From contig NZ_JAKCFC010000012.1 in NCBI RefSeq assembly GCF_021916785.1, positions 149,199 to 213,198 of the forward strand: DNA of 64,000 nucleotides, given 5' to 3'. The translations under genes were made by a program, and so were the position numbers. The notes beneath the pieces are model-generated. The model worked only from the letters and a program-made list of their open reading frames with translations, searched no databases and was not told where the DNA came from. Source of the stretch: Mycolicibacterium lacusdiani. Its GTDB lineage: Bacteria; Actinomycetota; Actinomycetes; Mycobacteriales; Mycobacteriaceae. Below, one piece after another: positions 8,544-16,429 of this stretch (position 1 is the stretch's first letter; every line of letters starts with the position of its first letter).

Positions 8544-9382
8544 GGAACGCCGAATCGGTCGTGGAAGTGCTGGGTCATCTCCGGCCACACGTGGGGATCG
8601 TGGCCGGGGATCAAGGGGTAGCCCTTGTCCTTGGCGAGCTTCTTGAGCCTGCGGATCGGTTCGATCGTCTCCTCGGGTTCGACGTCGATGTATCCGCCGA
8701 TCGCGAGTTCGTGCTCGATGTTCTCGGTGAGATCGGCCGCGTCGAACGCGAAGACGTATCCGTTCGGACCATCCCCACCGGTCACCGAGTGGTCGAGTTC
8801 GACGACGAAGCTCTGGTGACCGGGGGTGTGGCCGTACGTGGGCACGGCGGTGATGCCGGGTGCGACGTCCGATTCGCCGTCCGCGAGCTGCCAGTCGATC
8901 GTCGGATCGTCGAAGTCCACTCGGAATATCGCGTGCTCTTGCGGCTCCGGGTGATTCGACAGTCCGTATTCGAGTTCGCGTCGCTGCGCGTGCACGGGCA
9001 CCTTGCCTGCGAACAGCTTGAGCCCGCCGGCGTGATCGGTGTGCAGGTGGGACACCGCGACGAGGTGGATGTCGTCGACGTCCACCCCGATCTCGGCCAG
9101 TGACTCCTCGATCGGCTCCCCCGGCCCTGGCAGCACCGGCTGGTACTCGACGCTCGGGTAGAAACGCCTGCGCAGGTGCGGATCCCGGATCAGGGCCGTG
9201 TTGAACCCGGTGTCGAGCAGCACCCAGCCGCCGTCGGTCTGCAGCAGCACGCCCGGTACGGGTTCACGCATCGACTGGTCCGCCGGAGCGCCGTGTACCG
9301 AGACGGACTTGGGCAGGTCCTCCCACCCCAGGGTCAGCAGGATGATTCGGCGGACACCGCTCCGGTGGACCAGCGTCGCCAT
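8540..9382 (-). CDS. Metallo-beta-lactamase-fold hydrolase, N-acyl-homoserine-lactonase-like
   Basis: 280 residues. The dinuclear metal motif HxHxDH is present as SHLHTDH (H112, H114, D116, H117); further likely ligands lie in GHTPGHQS and the C-terminal PGHDPH. The layout resembles AttM/AiiA-type lactonases, which open lactone rings. In this operon the substrate may instead be a cyclic ureide or another small amide; that is inference. The ATG at 9382 shares one base with the upstream stop (TGATG), so translation is coupled to the solute-receptor gene. No signal peptide, so cytoplasmic. Confidence 0.85.
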   Translation of the reverse strand: MATLVHRSGVRRIILLTLGWEDLPKSVSVHGAPADQSMREPVPGVLLQTDGGWVLLDTGFNTALIRDPHLRRRFYPSVEYQPVLPGPGEPIEESLAEIGVDVDDIHLVAVSHLHTDHAGGLKLFAGKVPVHAQRRELEYGLSNHPEPQEHAIFRVDFDDPTIDWQLADGESDVAPGITAVPTYGHTPGHQSFVVELDHSVTGGDGPNGYVFAFDAADLTENIEHELAIGGYIDVEPEETIEPIRRLKKLAKDKGYPLIPGHDPHVWPEMTQHFHDRFGVP

Positions 9383-10962
9383 CAGCCCGCCGACAGTTCG
9401 AACAGTCGCAGCGAGTTCGGGTTCGTCACGACGTGCGCCTGCTCGACGCCCTTGAGCCAAGGCTGAGCGACCACGAAGTCGTCGACGTCCGCCATGTTGA
9501 GCCAGCAGCCCGTCTTGGTCGCCTCCAGCGCAGCGGTCGAGAACGGTTCCGGGGCACCGGTCTTCAGTCCCTCGGCAAGCGCGGCGGTGACGGGCGGAGC
9601 CGAGCAGCCGAGGTAGTTGAGGCCGCCGTCGGGATCGAACGAGATGTGTCCCCAGGTGTACGGCGACGGAGCGTCCGGCCAGGCGGTGGCGGAGAAGATC
9701 TCCGGTGCCGACTGCCCGTCGGTGCCGATCCAGCCGTAGATCTCCGACGTCGGGTAGCTCTGCACCTTGGCGGTCAGTCCCGCCGCGGCGAGCTGTGTCT
9801 GGATCAGGTTGCTGATCAACTGGTTGTCGGGGTTCGACGAGTCGTAACCGATGGTGATCGACTTCTGATCCGGCGGCAGACCGGCGGCCACCCCGCTGAG
9901 CACCGACGGGTCGTGGGTCACGTTCTGCTTGGCGAACTCCGGGGCCATCATGTTGGGCGGATACACCTGCTCGGCCCTCTTGCCGCGGCCGAAGTAGGTC
10001 TGCTTCACCAGGGCGTCGACGTCGACGGCCTGCATCACGGCGTTGCGCTTCACGGGGTCGGTGAGCATGCCCTTGTGCGGGTTCAGGTACAGGTAGTTCG
10101 ACATCATCGTCGGCAGCGAGTAGTGCGAGTACTTGTCGTCGTTCAGGTACTGCTCGACGGCCGAGGACGGCAGGTCGTGCATGATCGCCGCGATCTGCCC
10201 GTTGTTGAACTGCAACTGCTGAGCGGAGACGTCGGTGATGACGGGGATCTCGACCTGTTCGAAGTACGGCTTCTCGCCCCAGTACTGCGGGTAGGCCGCC
10301 AGCGCGTAGCGCGATCCGACCTCGGCGGCGGTCAGGGTGTACGGGCCGGTGCCGAGGTCGTGGTTCGTCAGATAGGCCTGGGCGTTGTCGCCGCCTGCGT
10401 TCTTCGCCAACCCCTCGGGGCTGACCATCCTCGGGCCGTACGGCGAGGCGATGTAGTCGAGGAAGGCCGAGTTGGGCGCCTTGAGCGTGATCGTGGCGTC
10501 GTAATCACCCTGGGTGGTCACCGATTCGACGTCCTTGACCATGTACGCCGGGCCCTGGTCGACCGCGAGCCTGCGGTCGAAGGACGCCTTGATGGCCGCC
10601 GACGTGAACGGCGTGCCGTCGTGGAACGTGACGCCCTGGCGCAGCTTGAAGGTGAACACCCTGTGGTCGGGCGATTCGGTCCACTCGGTGGCCAGTAGCG
10701 GTTCGATCTCGGGCTTCTCGGTGCCGCCCTTGTACTGCAGCAGACCCTCGTAGAGGTTCGTGGTGAGTAGCAGGCCCTGACCGGCGTAGAAGATGTCGGG
10801 GTCCGGCGGCTGACCCGGGTCCTGGAGGAACGACACGTGCAGCACCTTGTCGGTGGGTGCGGCGTTCGGTGTGCCGCCGCCCGAATCCGAACCGCCACAT
10901 GCGGTGAGCGCCAGCATGGTCGCCGCGCCCAGTGCGAGGGCGGCGCGCAGCGGTTTGTTCAT
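9382..10962 (-). CDS. ABC transporter substrate-binding lipoprotein (SBP_bac_5, peptide/opine family)
   Basis: Extracytoplasmic receptor for the transporter encoded just upstream. 526 residues. Signal segment with lipobox LTAC, lipid-modified Cys at residue 22, followed by a Gly/Ser-rich linker. The body is a class-C two-domain binding protein with the family signature around GLLLTTNLYEGLL and VFTFKLRQGVTFHDGTPF. Family members bind oligopeptides, nickel, opines or small cations. The ligand here is probably a ureide or guanidino compound because of the operon and its AmtR sites. It has a clear paralogue at 36300-37862. The ATG overlaps the preceding stop (ATGA). Confidence 0.92.
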   Translation of the reverse strand: MNKPLRAALALGAATMLALTACGGSDSGGGTPNAAPTDKVLHVSFLQDPGQPPDPDIFYAGQGLLLTTNLYEGLLQYKGGTEKPEIEPLLATEWTESPDHRVFTFKLRQGVTFHDGTPFTSAAIKASFDRRLAVDQGPAYMVKDVESVTTQGDYDATITLKAPNSAFLDYIASPYGPRMVSPEGLAKNAGGDNAQAYLTNHDLGTGPYTLTAAEVGSRYALAAYPQYWGEKPYFEQVEIPVITDVSAQQLQFNNGQIAAIMHDLPSSAVEQYLNDDKYSHYSLPTMMSNYLYLNPHKGMLTDPVKRNAVMQAVDVDALVKQTYFGRGKRAEQVYPPNMMAPEFAKQNVTHDPSVLSGVAAGLPPDQKSITIGYDSSNPDNQLISNLIQTQLAAAGLTAKVQSYPTSEIYGWIGTDGQSAPEIFSATAWPDAPSPYTWGHISFDPDGGLNYLGCSAPPVTAALAEGLKTGAPEPFSTAALEATKTGCWLNMADVDDFVVAQPWLKGVEQAHVVTNPNSLRLFELSAG

Positions 10963-11609
10963 CGGACGGCTCCTTCGAGGACGGGCGCGGTGGCGGGGGC
11001 GAGTTCGGCGAAGGCGGCCAAGATCTCGTCGGTGGTGCGCATCGCACCGGTCTGCAGGTACTCCATGGCGTCCAGGGCCGCGTCGTGGCGGTACTGGGTC
11101 GAGCCGCCCACGCAGTCGGTGACCACGCGCACGTAGAAGTCGCGCTGGTGTGCGTCGGCGAAGGTGTAGTGCACGCACACGTCGGTAAGTCCGCCGACGA
11201 GGATCAGCGTCGAGGCCTGCAGACCGGACAGCACGATCTCGAATTCCGTTCCGATGAAACCGGAGTAGCGGCGCTTGACGATGTGGAACTCGTGATTGGG
11301 ACCGTCGAACTTCGGCAGCAGCGCAGGATGCAGTGGCGTCCCGGGCCTGCCGTCGACGCAGTGCTCGCCCTCGACGCCGTCGAGTTCGCGCCCGAAGTCG
11401 ATTCCGCTGGGACGGTGCACTTCCTGGAAGAACACGATGGGGATCAGAGCCGCACGCGCCGTCTCGATCAGGCGCTGGGCCCGCTCGATGCGTCCGTCGT
11501 AGCCCGGCATGTGCTCGATGCCGACTTCCTCGGCGGGCATGTCGCCGGCTTCCTGCATGTCGACGACCACCAGAACGGGGTTGCCAACGATGAGTGGCTG
11601 TTTCGGCAC
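10959..11609 (-). CDS. Isochorismatase-family cysteine hydrolase (amide or N-carbamoyl hydrolase)
   Basis: 216 residues. The catalytic triad of the family is visible: D17 (VVVDMQ), K112 (IVKRRYSGF) and C145 (LTDVCVH). Relatives hydrolyse C-N bonds in small amides such as N-carbamoylsarcosine, ureidoacrylate, nicotinamide and biuret. In this setting, with allophanate hydrolase encoded in the sister operon, hydrolysis of biuret or another N-carbamoyl compound is plausible but not shown. The GTG at 11609 abuts the stop of the permease gene, with AGGAGG placed inside the last permease codons. Its stop overlaps the receptor start. Confidence 0.88.
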   Translation of the reverse strand: MPKQPLIVGNPVLVVVDMQEAGDMPAEEVGIEHMPGYDGRIERAQRLIETARAALIPIVFFQEVHRPSGIDFGRELDGVEGEHCVDGRPGTPLHPALLPKFDGPNHEFHIVKRRYSGFIGTEFEIVLSGLQASTLILVGGLTDVCVHYTFADAHQRDFYVRVVTDCVGGSTQYRHDAALDAMEYLQTGAMRTTDEILAAFAELAPATAPVLEGAVR

Positions 11610-12614
11610 CTATCCTCCTATGACTGCGATGCGTGGATCAGCGGCGGCCTGCAAGAGGTCGACCGCCGTGTTGATGAACACGTAGAGGGCGCCGAGCATC
11701 AGGGTCACCCCGGCGATGGCGGGAAAGTCGGCGACGGGGATGCTCTGGGCGATGTACTGGCCGATGCCCGGCCAGCCGAACACCTGCTCCACGACCAGGA
11801 CGCCGGAGAACATCAGGCCCACTTGCAGACCCGTCATCGACAGCGCGGCGCCGACGCAGTTGCGCAGGACGTGCCGCGCCATGATCCGGCCCTCCGAGAG
11901 CCCCTTGGCGCGCGCCGTGCGTGCGTAGTCACTGTCGATGTCGGACAGCAGGCTGCTGCGCAGCACCCGGCCGATGGCGACCGCGGGACCGAGCGCGATG
12001 ACGCAGGCCGGCAGGATCAGGTGGTGGATGGCGTCGGCGACGACGTCGAACCGGCCGCGCAGCAGGCCGTCGACCGTCAACAGCCCCGTCGGCCCGTCGG
12101 GAGGGTTGGGTATCGACACGCGTCCGTTGGCGGGCACCCAGCCGAGGTTCTGATAGAAGACGATCAGGCCGAGGATGCCGAGCAGGAACATCGGCGCCGA
12201 CGACCCGGTGAACAGCACGGCACGCAGGACGCCCGCGCCGCGCCACTTCAGCGTCGTGCTGAACGCCAGCAGCACCGCGAACACGATCGCGATCGCCATC
12301 CCGAAGAGGGCGAGTTCGAGTGTGGCGGGCAGGAAGTCGCCCAGATCCGACAGCACGGCGTGCCGCGTGCGGTACGACGTGCCGAGGTCGCCGCCGACGG
12401 CGCCGGTGAGGTAGTTCCAGAACTGGACCAGGATCGGCTCGTTGAGGCCGAGCGCCTCGCGCCGCGCCGCGACGGCTTCCGCGGAGGCCTGCGCACCCAG
12501 CTGCGCCTTGACGGGGTCGAGCGGTGAGACGTGCTGCAGGATGAACAGCACGCCGGTCAGGGCGATGAGGATCGCTACCATCGCGCCCAGCCGGGTCGCC
12601 ACGAACGTCTTCAT
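11610..12614 (-). CDS. ABC transporter permease, DppB/OppB type
   Basis: Inner-membrane permease, 334 residues, six predicted membrane segments. The N-terminal segment FVATRLGAMVAILIALTGVLF and the EAA loop near RAKGLSEGRIMARHVLRN are typical of DppB. The start ATG at 12614 has GAGGAG about 9 bases upstream, inside one copy of a 32-base tandem repeat that links this gene to the second permease. It should pair with the DppC-type permease and the fused ATPase to import the ligand of the lipoprotein receptor. Confidence 0.92.
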   Translation of the reverse strand: MKTFVATRLGAMVAILIALTGVLFILQHVSPLDPVKAQLGAQASAEAVAARREALGLNEPILVQFWNYLTGAVGGDLGTSYRTRHAVLSDLGDFLPATLELALFGMAIAIVFAVLLAFSTTLKWRGAGVLRAVLFTGSSAPMFLLGILGLIVFYQNLGWVPANGRVSIPNPPDGPTGLLTVDGLLRGRFDVVADAIHHLILPACVIALGPAVAIGRVLRSSLLSDIDSDYARTARAKGLSEGRIMARHVLRNCVGAALSMTGLQVGLMFSGVLVVEQVFGWPGIGQYIAQSIPVADFPAIAGVTLMLGALYVFINTAVDLLQAAADPRIAVIGG

Positions 12615-12686
12615 CGGGACCTTCTCCTCTTCGCGCAAGCGCTCATCGGGACCCTCTCCTCTTCGCGCAAGCGCTCATCGGGACCC
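12611..12686 (-). repeat. 32-base tandem repeat with chained minigenes between two permease genes
   Basis: Two copies of a 32-base unit (12611-12642 and 12643-12674, one mismatch) plus 12 bases of a third (12675-12686). On the minus strand each unit carries a ribosome site (GAGGAG) and ends in CCCGATGA, so every copy has an ATG overlapping a TGA. The permease stop at 12675-12677 overlaps an ATG at 12678. That opens an 11-codon frame (MSACAKRRGSR), whose stop overlaps an ATG at 12646; a second 11-codon frame (MSACAKRRRSR) ends in the real start at 12614. The array looks like a duplication of an intergenic coupling element and could tune reinitiation between the two permeases. Confidence 0.85.
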
Positions 12687-13547
12687 CTTCATGAGATTGC
12701 GCAGGCAATCCCCCGCGACGTTGCCGATCAGCGCCAGCACCAGGACGCCGATTCCCGGCATCACCGGAATCCACCACTGCTGCAGGAAGTAGCTCAGGTT
12801 GCGTGCAGAGTCCGCACCGAGTTCCGGTGCGGGAGCGGATTGTCCGAGCCCGAGGAACGACAGCGCCGCCAGCGTCAGGATCAGCGTGCCGATGTCGAGG
12901 CTGGCCGCCACCACGGCATTGGGTACGGCGCCCGGCAGCAGATGCCGCCGGGCCAGCCGGATCGGGCCGACCCCGGCGAGCTTGGCTGCCTCGACGTGTG
13001 GCCGCGCCGCCAGCCGGACGACCTCGCCGCGGACCAGCCGGGCGTAGAACGGCCACCACACGATCGACACCGCGATCAGGGTGTGCACGAAGCCGGGTCC
13101 GAGCGCCGCGACCACGGCAATCGCGAGAACCGGGGCGGGCAGGGACAGGAACGCGTCGGTGATCCGCATCAGCACGGTGTCGACCCAGCCTCCGACGGTG
13201 CCGGCGATCAGGCCGACCAGCCCGCCGATCAGCAGGCCGATCGCGACGACCACGAGCGCGGCGAACCAGCTCGAGCGGGCGCCGTAGAGCACGCGGGACA
13301 GAATGTCGCGGCCGATGCTGTCGGTGCCGAGCAGGAAGCCGCCCTTGCCCGGCGCCTGCAGCGGCATGCCCGCGGGCGTCAGCGGGTCGTACGGGGCGAG
13401 CACGGGGACGGCAAGGCAGACCAGGGTCACCACGATCACCAGGGAGAAGCCGACCCAGTTGACGACGCTCGACGTCGACTCGGGAAGCGAGAGGACGCAG
13501 CGTGAGCCACCGCGCACCAGCGGGGCGGCGGGTAGGGCGATGGCCAT
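12675..13547 (-). CDS. ABC transporter permease, DppC/OppC type
   Basis: Partner permease, 290 residues, with a cytoplasmic N-terminus and about six membrane segments. The segments GTDSIGRDILSRVLYGARSS and AALSFLGLG are signatures of DppC-type subunits, and the EAA loop includes AAKLAGVGPIRLARRHLLP. The ATG at 13547 directly follows the stop codon of the ATPase gene. Its own stop lies at the edge of the tandem repeat. Confidence 0.92.
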   Translation of the reverse strand: MAIALPAAPLVRGGSRCVLSLPESTSSVVNWVGFSLVIVVTLVCLAVPVLAPYDPLTPAGMPLQAPGKGGFLLGTDSIGRDILSRVLYGARSSWFAALVVVAIGLLIGGLVGLIAGTVGGWVDTVLMRITDAFLSLPAPVLAIAVVAALGPGFVHTLIAVSIVWWPFYARLVRGEVVRLAARPHVEAAKLAGVGPIRLARRHLLPGAVPNAVVAASLDIGTLILTLAALSFLGLGQSAPAPELGADSARNLSYFLQQWWIPVMPGIGVLVLALIGNVAGDCLRNLMKGSR

Positions 13548-15548
13548 CTAGACGGCCCTCCGTTCGATGCACGCCACCTGGTGCGGGTTGCCGGGGCTGC
13601 CCTCGAGGCGAACGTCGAGGTCCTCGCCGCCGCACGCGTCGATCGAGATCGGGCACCGCGGATGGAACGCGCATCCCGATGGCGGGGACAGCGGGCTGGC
13701 GGGTTCGCCTGCAAGGACGCGTGATTCACGGCCCAGGTCGGGGATTGAGTCGACCAGCGCCTGGGTGTAGGGGTGTGCGGGATCGCCGATGACCCGCTCG
13801 GCAGGTCCGATCTCCACGATGCGGCCGAGGTACATGACGGCGATGCGGTCGGCGACGACACGGGCCACGGACAGGTCGTGGGTGACGAACACGACCGACA
13901 TGTCGAGACTGCGGCGCAGGTCGCCGATCAGATTGAGCACCGAAGCCGCCAGTGACACGTCGAGCGCGCTGGTGGGTTCGTCGCACAGCAGCACCGACGG
14001 CGGCACCACCGTGGCGCGCGCCAGCGACACCCTCTGACGCTGACCGCCGGAAAGTTGGCTCGCACGGGACTTCGCGACGTCGCCGGGCAGACCGACGCGC
14101 TCGAGCACCTCGACCACGGCGGCCTGGCGCTGCCTGCGCGACATCGCGGTACTGCGAAGGCGTTCGGCGATCAGCTCCCCGACCGACATCCACGGGGTGA
14201 GCGAGGCGCCTGCGTCCTGGAACACCATCTGCGGACGTTCGCCGTCGGCGAGGTCGACCGATCCCGACGTCGCCTTCTCCAGCCCGGCGATGACGCGCAG
14301 CAGCGTCGACTTGCCCGACCCGCTCTCGCCGACGAGCGCGACGGATTCACCGTGTCCCACGCGCAGCGTCACCCCGCGCAGCGCTTGCAGTTTCCCGCCG
14401 CCGTCGTTCGAGCGGTCCAGCCATCGCCGGGTCACCGCGAAGGTCTTCGTGACGTCGGCCAGCACCACCGACGGCGGGTGTGCGGCGCGCTCCACCTCGG
14501 GGTACGGCTGCGCGGTGTTGGTGGTGGCAGCGCCGAGCCCTTTGGCGACGGTGTCGAGCGGCCGGATGCAGGCGCTGACCCGATCCGGTTCGACGGGGAT
14601 CGGTGCGGGCGGCGCCGTGGTGCAGTCGTCGGTGGCCAGCGCGCAGCGCGGGACGAACGCGCAGCCGGGCAGCGGGGTGACCGGGCTGGGCACCGATCCC
14701 GCGAGGGCGGCGAGCTTGCGGTCGCGTGCGGTCTCGAGCGTGAGCCGCGAGCGCAGCAGGCCGTGGGTGTAGGGATGCGCGGGCCTGCCGAGCACCTCTG
14801 CGGCGGGGCCGATCTCGGCGATGCGGCCGGCGTAGAGCACCGCGATGCGGTCCGAGATCTGCGCTGCGACGCCGAGATCGTGGGTGATCAGCACGATGCT
14901 GCAGCCGATCTCGTCGCGCAGGCGCTGTAACAGCCGCAGCACCTGCGCCTGGACGGTGACGTCGAGTGCCGTGGTCGGCTCGTCGGCGATGATGAGTTCG
15001 GGGTCGCCCGCGATGGCGATGGCGATCATCACCCGTTGGCGGAGACCGCCGGAGAGTTCGTGGGGATAGGACCGCATCCGGCGCTTGGGGTCGGGGATGC
15101 CGACCGCGGTGAGCAGCCGCAGGGCGGCGTCCTCGCTGCCTGCCGCCTCCGCGACCTGCCGACCGATGCGCATCGTCGGGTTCAGTGACGTCATCGGGTC
15201 CTGGAACACCGCGCCGAGGTCGAGCCTGCGGACCTTGCGCAACGCCTTCGGATCACCGTGAACCATGTCGGAGCCGGTCACGCGCACGGCGCCGTCGACC
15301 TTGGCCGCCTTGGGCAGCAGACCGAGCATCGTGAAGCCAAGGACGCTCTTGCCGGAGCCCGACTCCCCCACCAGCCCGAGGATCTCGCCCGGCGCGATGG
15401 TCAGTGACACCCCGCGCAACGCGTGCACGTCATGACCGTTGCGGCGGAACGTGACTCGCAGGTCGCTGACTGTTGCCACGGCGTCGGGGATCGTCGGCAC
15501 CTCGGCACGCTCTTCGGGTGCGTCCACTGCGGAAGCGGCGATGCCCAT
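13548..15548 (-). CDS. Fused double ABC ATPase, DppD-DppF type
   Basis: Cytoplasmic energy-coupling subunit, 666 residues. Two complete ATPase halves lie in one chain. Each has Walker A GESGSGKS, a signature (LSGGLRQR, then LSGGQRQR) and Walker B (IIADEP, then LLCDEP), and each ends in the oligopeptide-type C-terminal extension with CAFVPRC or CAFHPRC. In many transporters these are two separate genes. The ATG at 15548 has GGGAG upstream. It is the first gene of the operon; its promoter, shared with amtR, carries two AmtR-type operators. Confidence 0.95.
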   Translation of the reverse strand: MGIAASAVDAPEERAEVPTIPDAVATVSDLRVTFRRNGHDVHALRGVSLTIAPGEILGLVGESGSGKSVLGFTMLGLLPKAAKVDGAVRVTGSDMVHGDPKALRKVRRLDLGAVFQDPMTSLNPTMRIGRQVAEAAGSEDAALRLLTAVGIPDPKRRMRSYPHELSGGLRQRVMIAIAIAGDPELIIADEPTTALDVTVQAQVLRLLQRLRDEIGCSIVLITHDLGVAAQISDRIAVLYAGRIAEIGPAAEVLGRPAHPYTHGLLRSRLTLETARDRKLAALAGSVPSPVTPLPGCAFVPRCALATDDCTTAPPAPIPVEPDRVSACIRPLDTVAKGLGAATTNTAQPYPEVERAAHPPSVVLADVTKTFAVTRRWLDRSNDGGGKLQALRGVTLRVGHGESVALVGESGSGKSTLLRVIAGLEKATSGSVDLADGERPQMVFQDAGASLTPWMSVGELIAERLRSTAMSRRQRQAAVVEVLERVGLPGDVAKSRASQLSGGQRQRVSLARATVVPPSVLLCDEPTSALDVSLAASVLNLIGDLRRSLDMSVVFVTHDLSVARVVADRIAVMYLGRIVEIGPAERVIGDPAHPYTQALVDSIPDLGRESRVLAGEPASPLSPPSGCAFHPRCPISIDACGGEDLDVRLEGSPGNPHQVACIERRAV

Positions 15549-15583
15549 GGAACTCCCGGGTGTGTGGTCGGATGCCTGCTGGC

Positions 15584-15597
15584 CTGTCAGTTGACAG
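15584..15597. promoter_or_regulatory. AmtR-type operator, site 1 (operon side)
   Basis: CTGTCAGTTGACAG, a perfect inverted repeat of the form CTGTC-N4-GACAG. It lies 36 bases before the ATPase start. The motif equals the consensus reported for M. smegmatis AmtR at its urea-degradation operon. Confidence 0.8.
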
Positions 15598-15674
15598 TTT
15601 TCCGGTGCCGCAGCGCCGGTGGGTGTCGCTGGCGTAACCAAATGACGGCTCGCGTAACCGATGCGTATCGCGCG

Positions 15675-15694
15675 TTTCTGTCGTGTGACAGAAA
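15675..15694. promoter_or_regulatory. AmtR-type operator, site 2 (amtR side)
   Basis: TTTCTGTCGTGTGACAGAAA has 8-base perfect arms around 4 bases. It lies 45 bases before the amtR start, so amtR is probably autoregulated. Confidence 0.8.
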
Positions 15695-15739
15695 CGGGAG
15701 GACTACCGCATCTGGGTCTCGATGGTCCACGATGGGTGC

Positions 15740-16429
15740 ATGCCGCTCACCCGGGCCGGACGTCCCCGACTGCACGACCAGAGACGTCCGGGCACCACCG
15801 CCCGTGACGAAATCCTCGATGCCGCAGGCGAATTGTTCACCACGCTGGGCTACACGGGCACGTCGACGAGGTCGATCGCCGAGTCGGTCGGGATCCGGCA
15901 GGCCTCGCTGTATCACTACTTCAAGACCAAGGACGACATCCTGTGCGCGCTGCTGGGCCAGACCGTGGCTCCCACGCTGTCGTTCATCCCGAACCTGCTC
16001 GGCGCCGAACCCGCGCTGTCGGCGGCAGAGCATCTGCACGCGCTGGCGGCCTTCGACGGTGACCAGCTGCTGTCGGGTCAGTGGAATCTCGGTGCGCTGT
16101 ACCTGCTTCCGGAACTGCGCGACGCCCGGCTGGAGCCGTTCTGGTCCGACCGTGAGCGGTTGCGGTTGCACTACCTGGCGCTCAGCAGCGCGGTCGTGGA
16201 CCAGACCGGTGTGCACCAGGCCGCCGCGGATCTCCCGTTCCGGCTCGTCGAGTCACTGGTGAACATGTGGACGGTGCCCGAGGGCCCCGAACGCTCCGCA
16301 CTGCCCATCCACGTGGCCGACGCCTGCCTGCGGGTGCTGGGCATCCCGGACGAGGCGACGCCCGCGGTGCGGCAGCGCAGCCTGCGCGAGGTCGAGCGCT
16401 ACGCCCGGGACGGGGCGGCGTCGGCGTAG
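15740..16429 (+). CDS. amtR: TetR-family nitrogen regulator AmtR
   Basis: Transcription factor, 229 residues. The helix-turn-helix (residues 20-66: AREILDA-like start, TSTRSIAESVGIRQASLYHYF) and the C-terminal half (LLSGQWNLGALYLLPEL, LPFRLVESLVNMW, VADACLRVLGIP) match Corynebacterium glutamicum AmtR segment by segment as I recall that sequence. AmtR represses nitrogen-scavenging genes; in M. smegmatis it binds CTGTC-N4-GACAG before the urea-degradation operon. Four such sites flank the two operons here. The ATG at 15740 is preferred to one 18 bases earlier because MPLTRAGRPR fits family N-termini. The last 31 bases overlap the convergent allophanate hydrolase gene. Confidence 0.88.
   Translation: MPLTRAGRPRLHDQRRPGTTARDEILDAAGELFTTLGYTGTSTRSIAESVGIRQASLYHYFKTKDDILCALLGQTVAPTLSFIPNLLGAEPALSAAEHLHALAAFDGDQLLSGQWNLGALYLLPELRDARLEPFWSDRERLRLHYLALSSAVVDQTGVHQAAADLPFRLVESLVNMWTVPEGPERSALPIHVADACLRVLGIPDEATPAVRQRSLREVERYARDGAASA

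Larger units (their letters stand above)
15549..15739. promoter_or_regulatory. Divergent promoter region of the ureide operon and amtR
   Basis: 191 bases between two divergent starts. It holds two CTGTC-N4-GACAG operators 94 bases apart, one near each start, and two GTAAC motifs (15634-15638, 15654-15658) between them, which could be GlnR half-sites. The block CAGCGCCGGTGG (15611-15622) and the order operator-block-GTAAC-operator recur in the promoter at 23236-23408. A shared origin and shared regulation of both operons are inferred. Confidence 0.8.

Noticed and set aside
8540..9382. Firm call as a quorum-quenching lactonase
   Set aside because: The fold and metal motif fit, but the operon is about ureides and specificity cannot be read from the sequence.
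9433..10698. Plus-strand open frame of 421 codons
   Set aside because: Antisense to the solute receptor gene, whose lipobox, length and family match are clear.
12611..12686. CRISPR-like array
   Set aside because: Units are directly adjacent without spacers, and carry ribosome sites and start codons.
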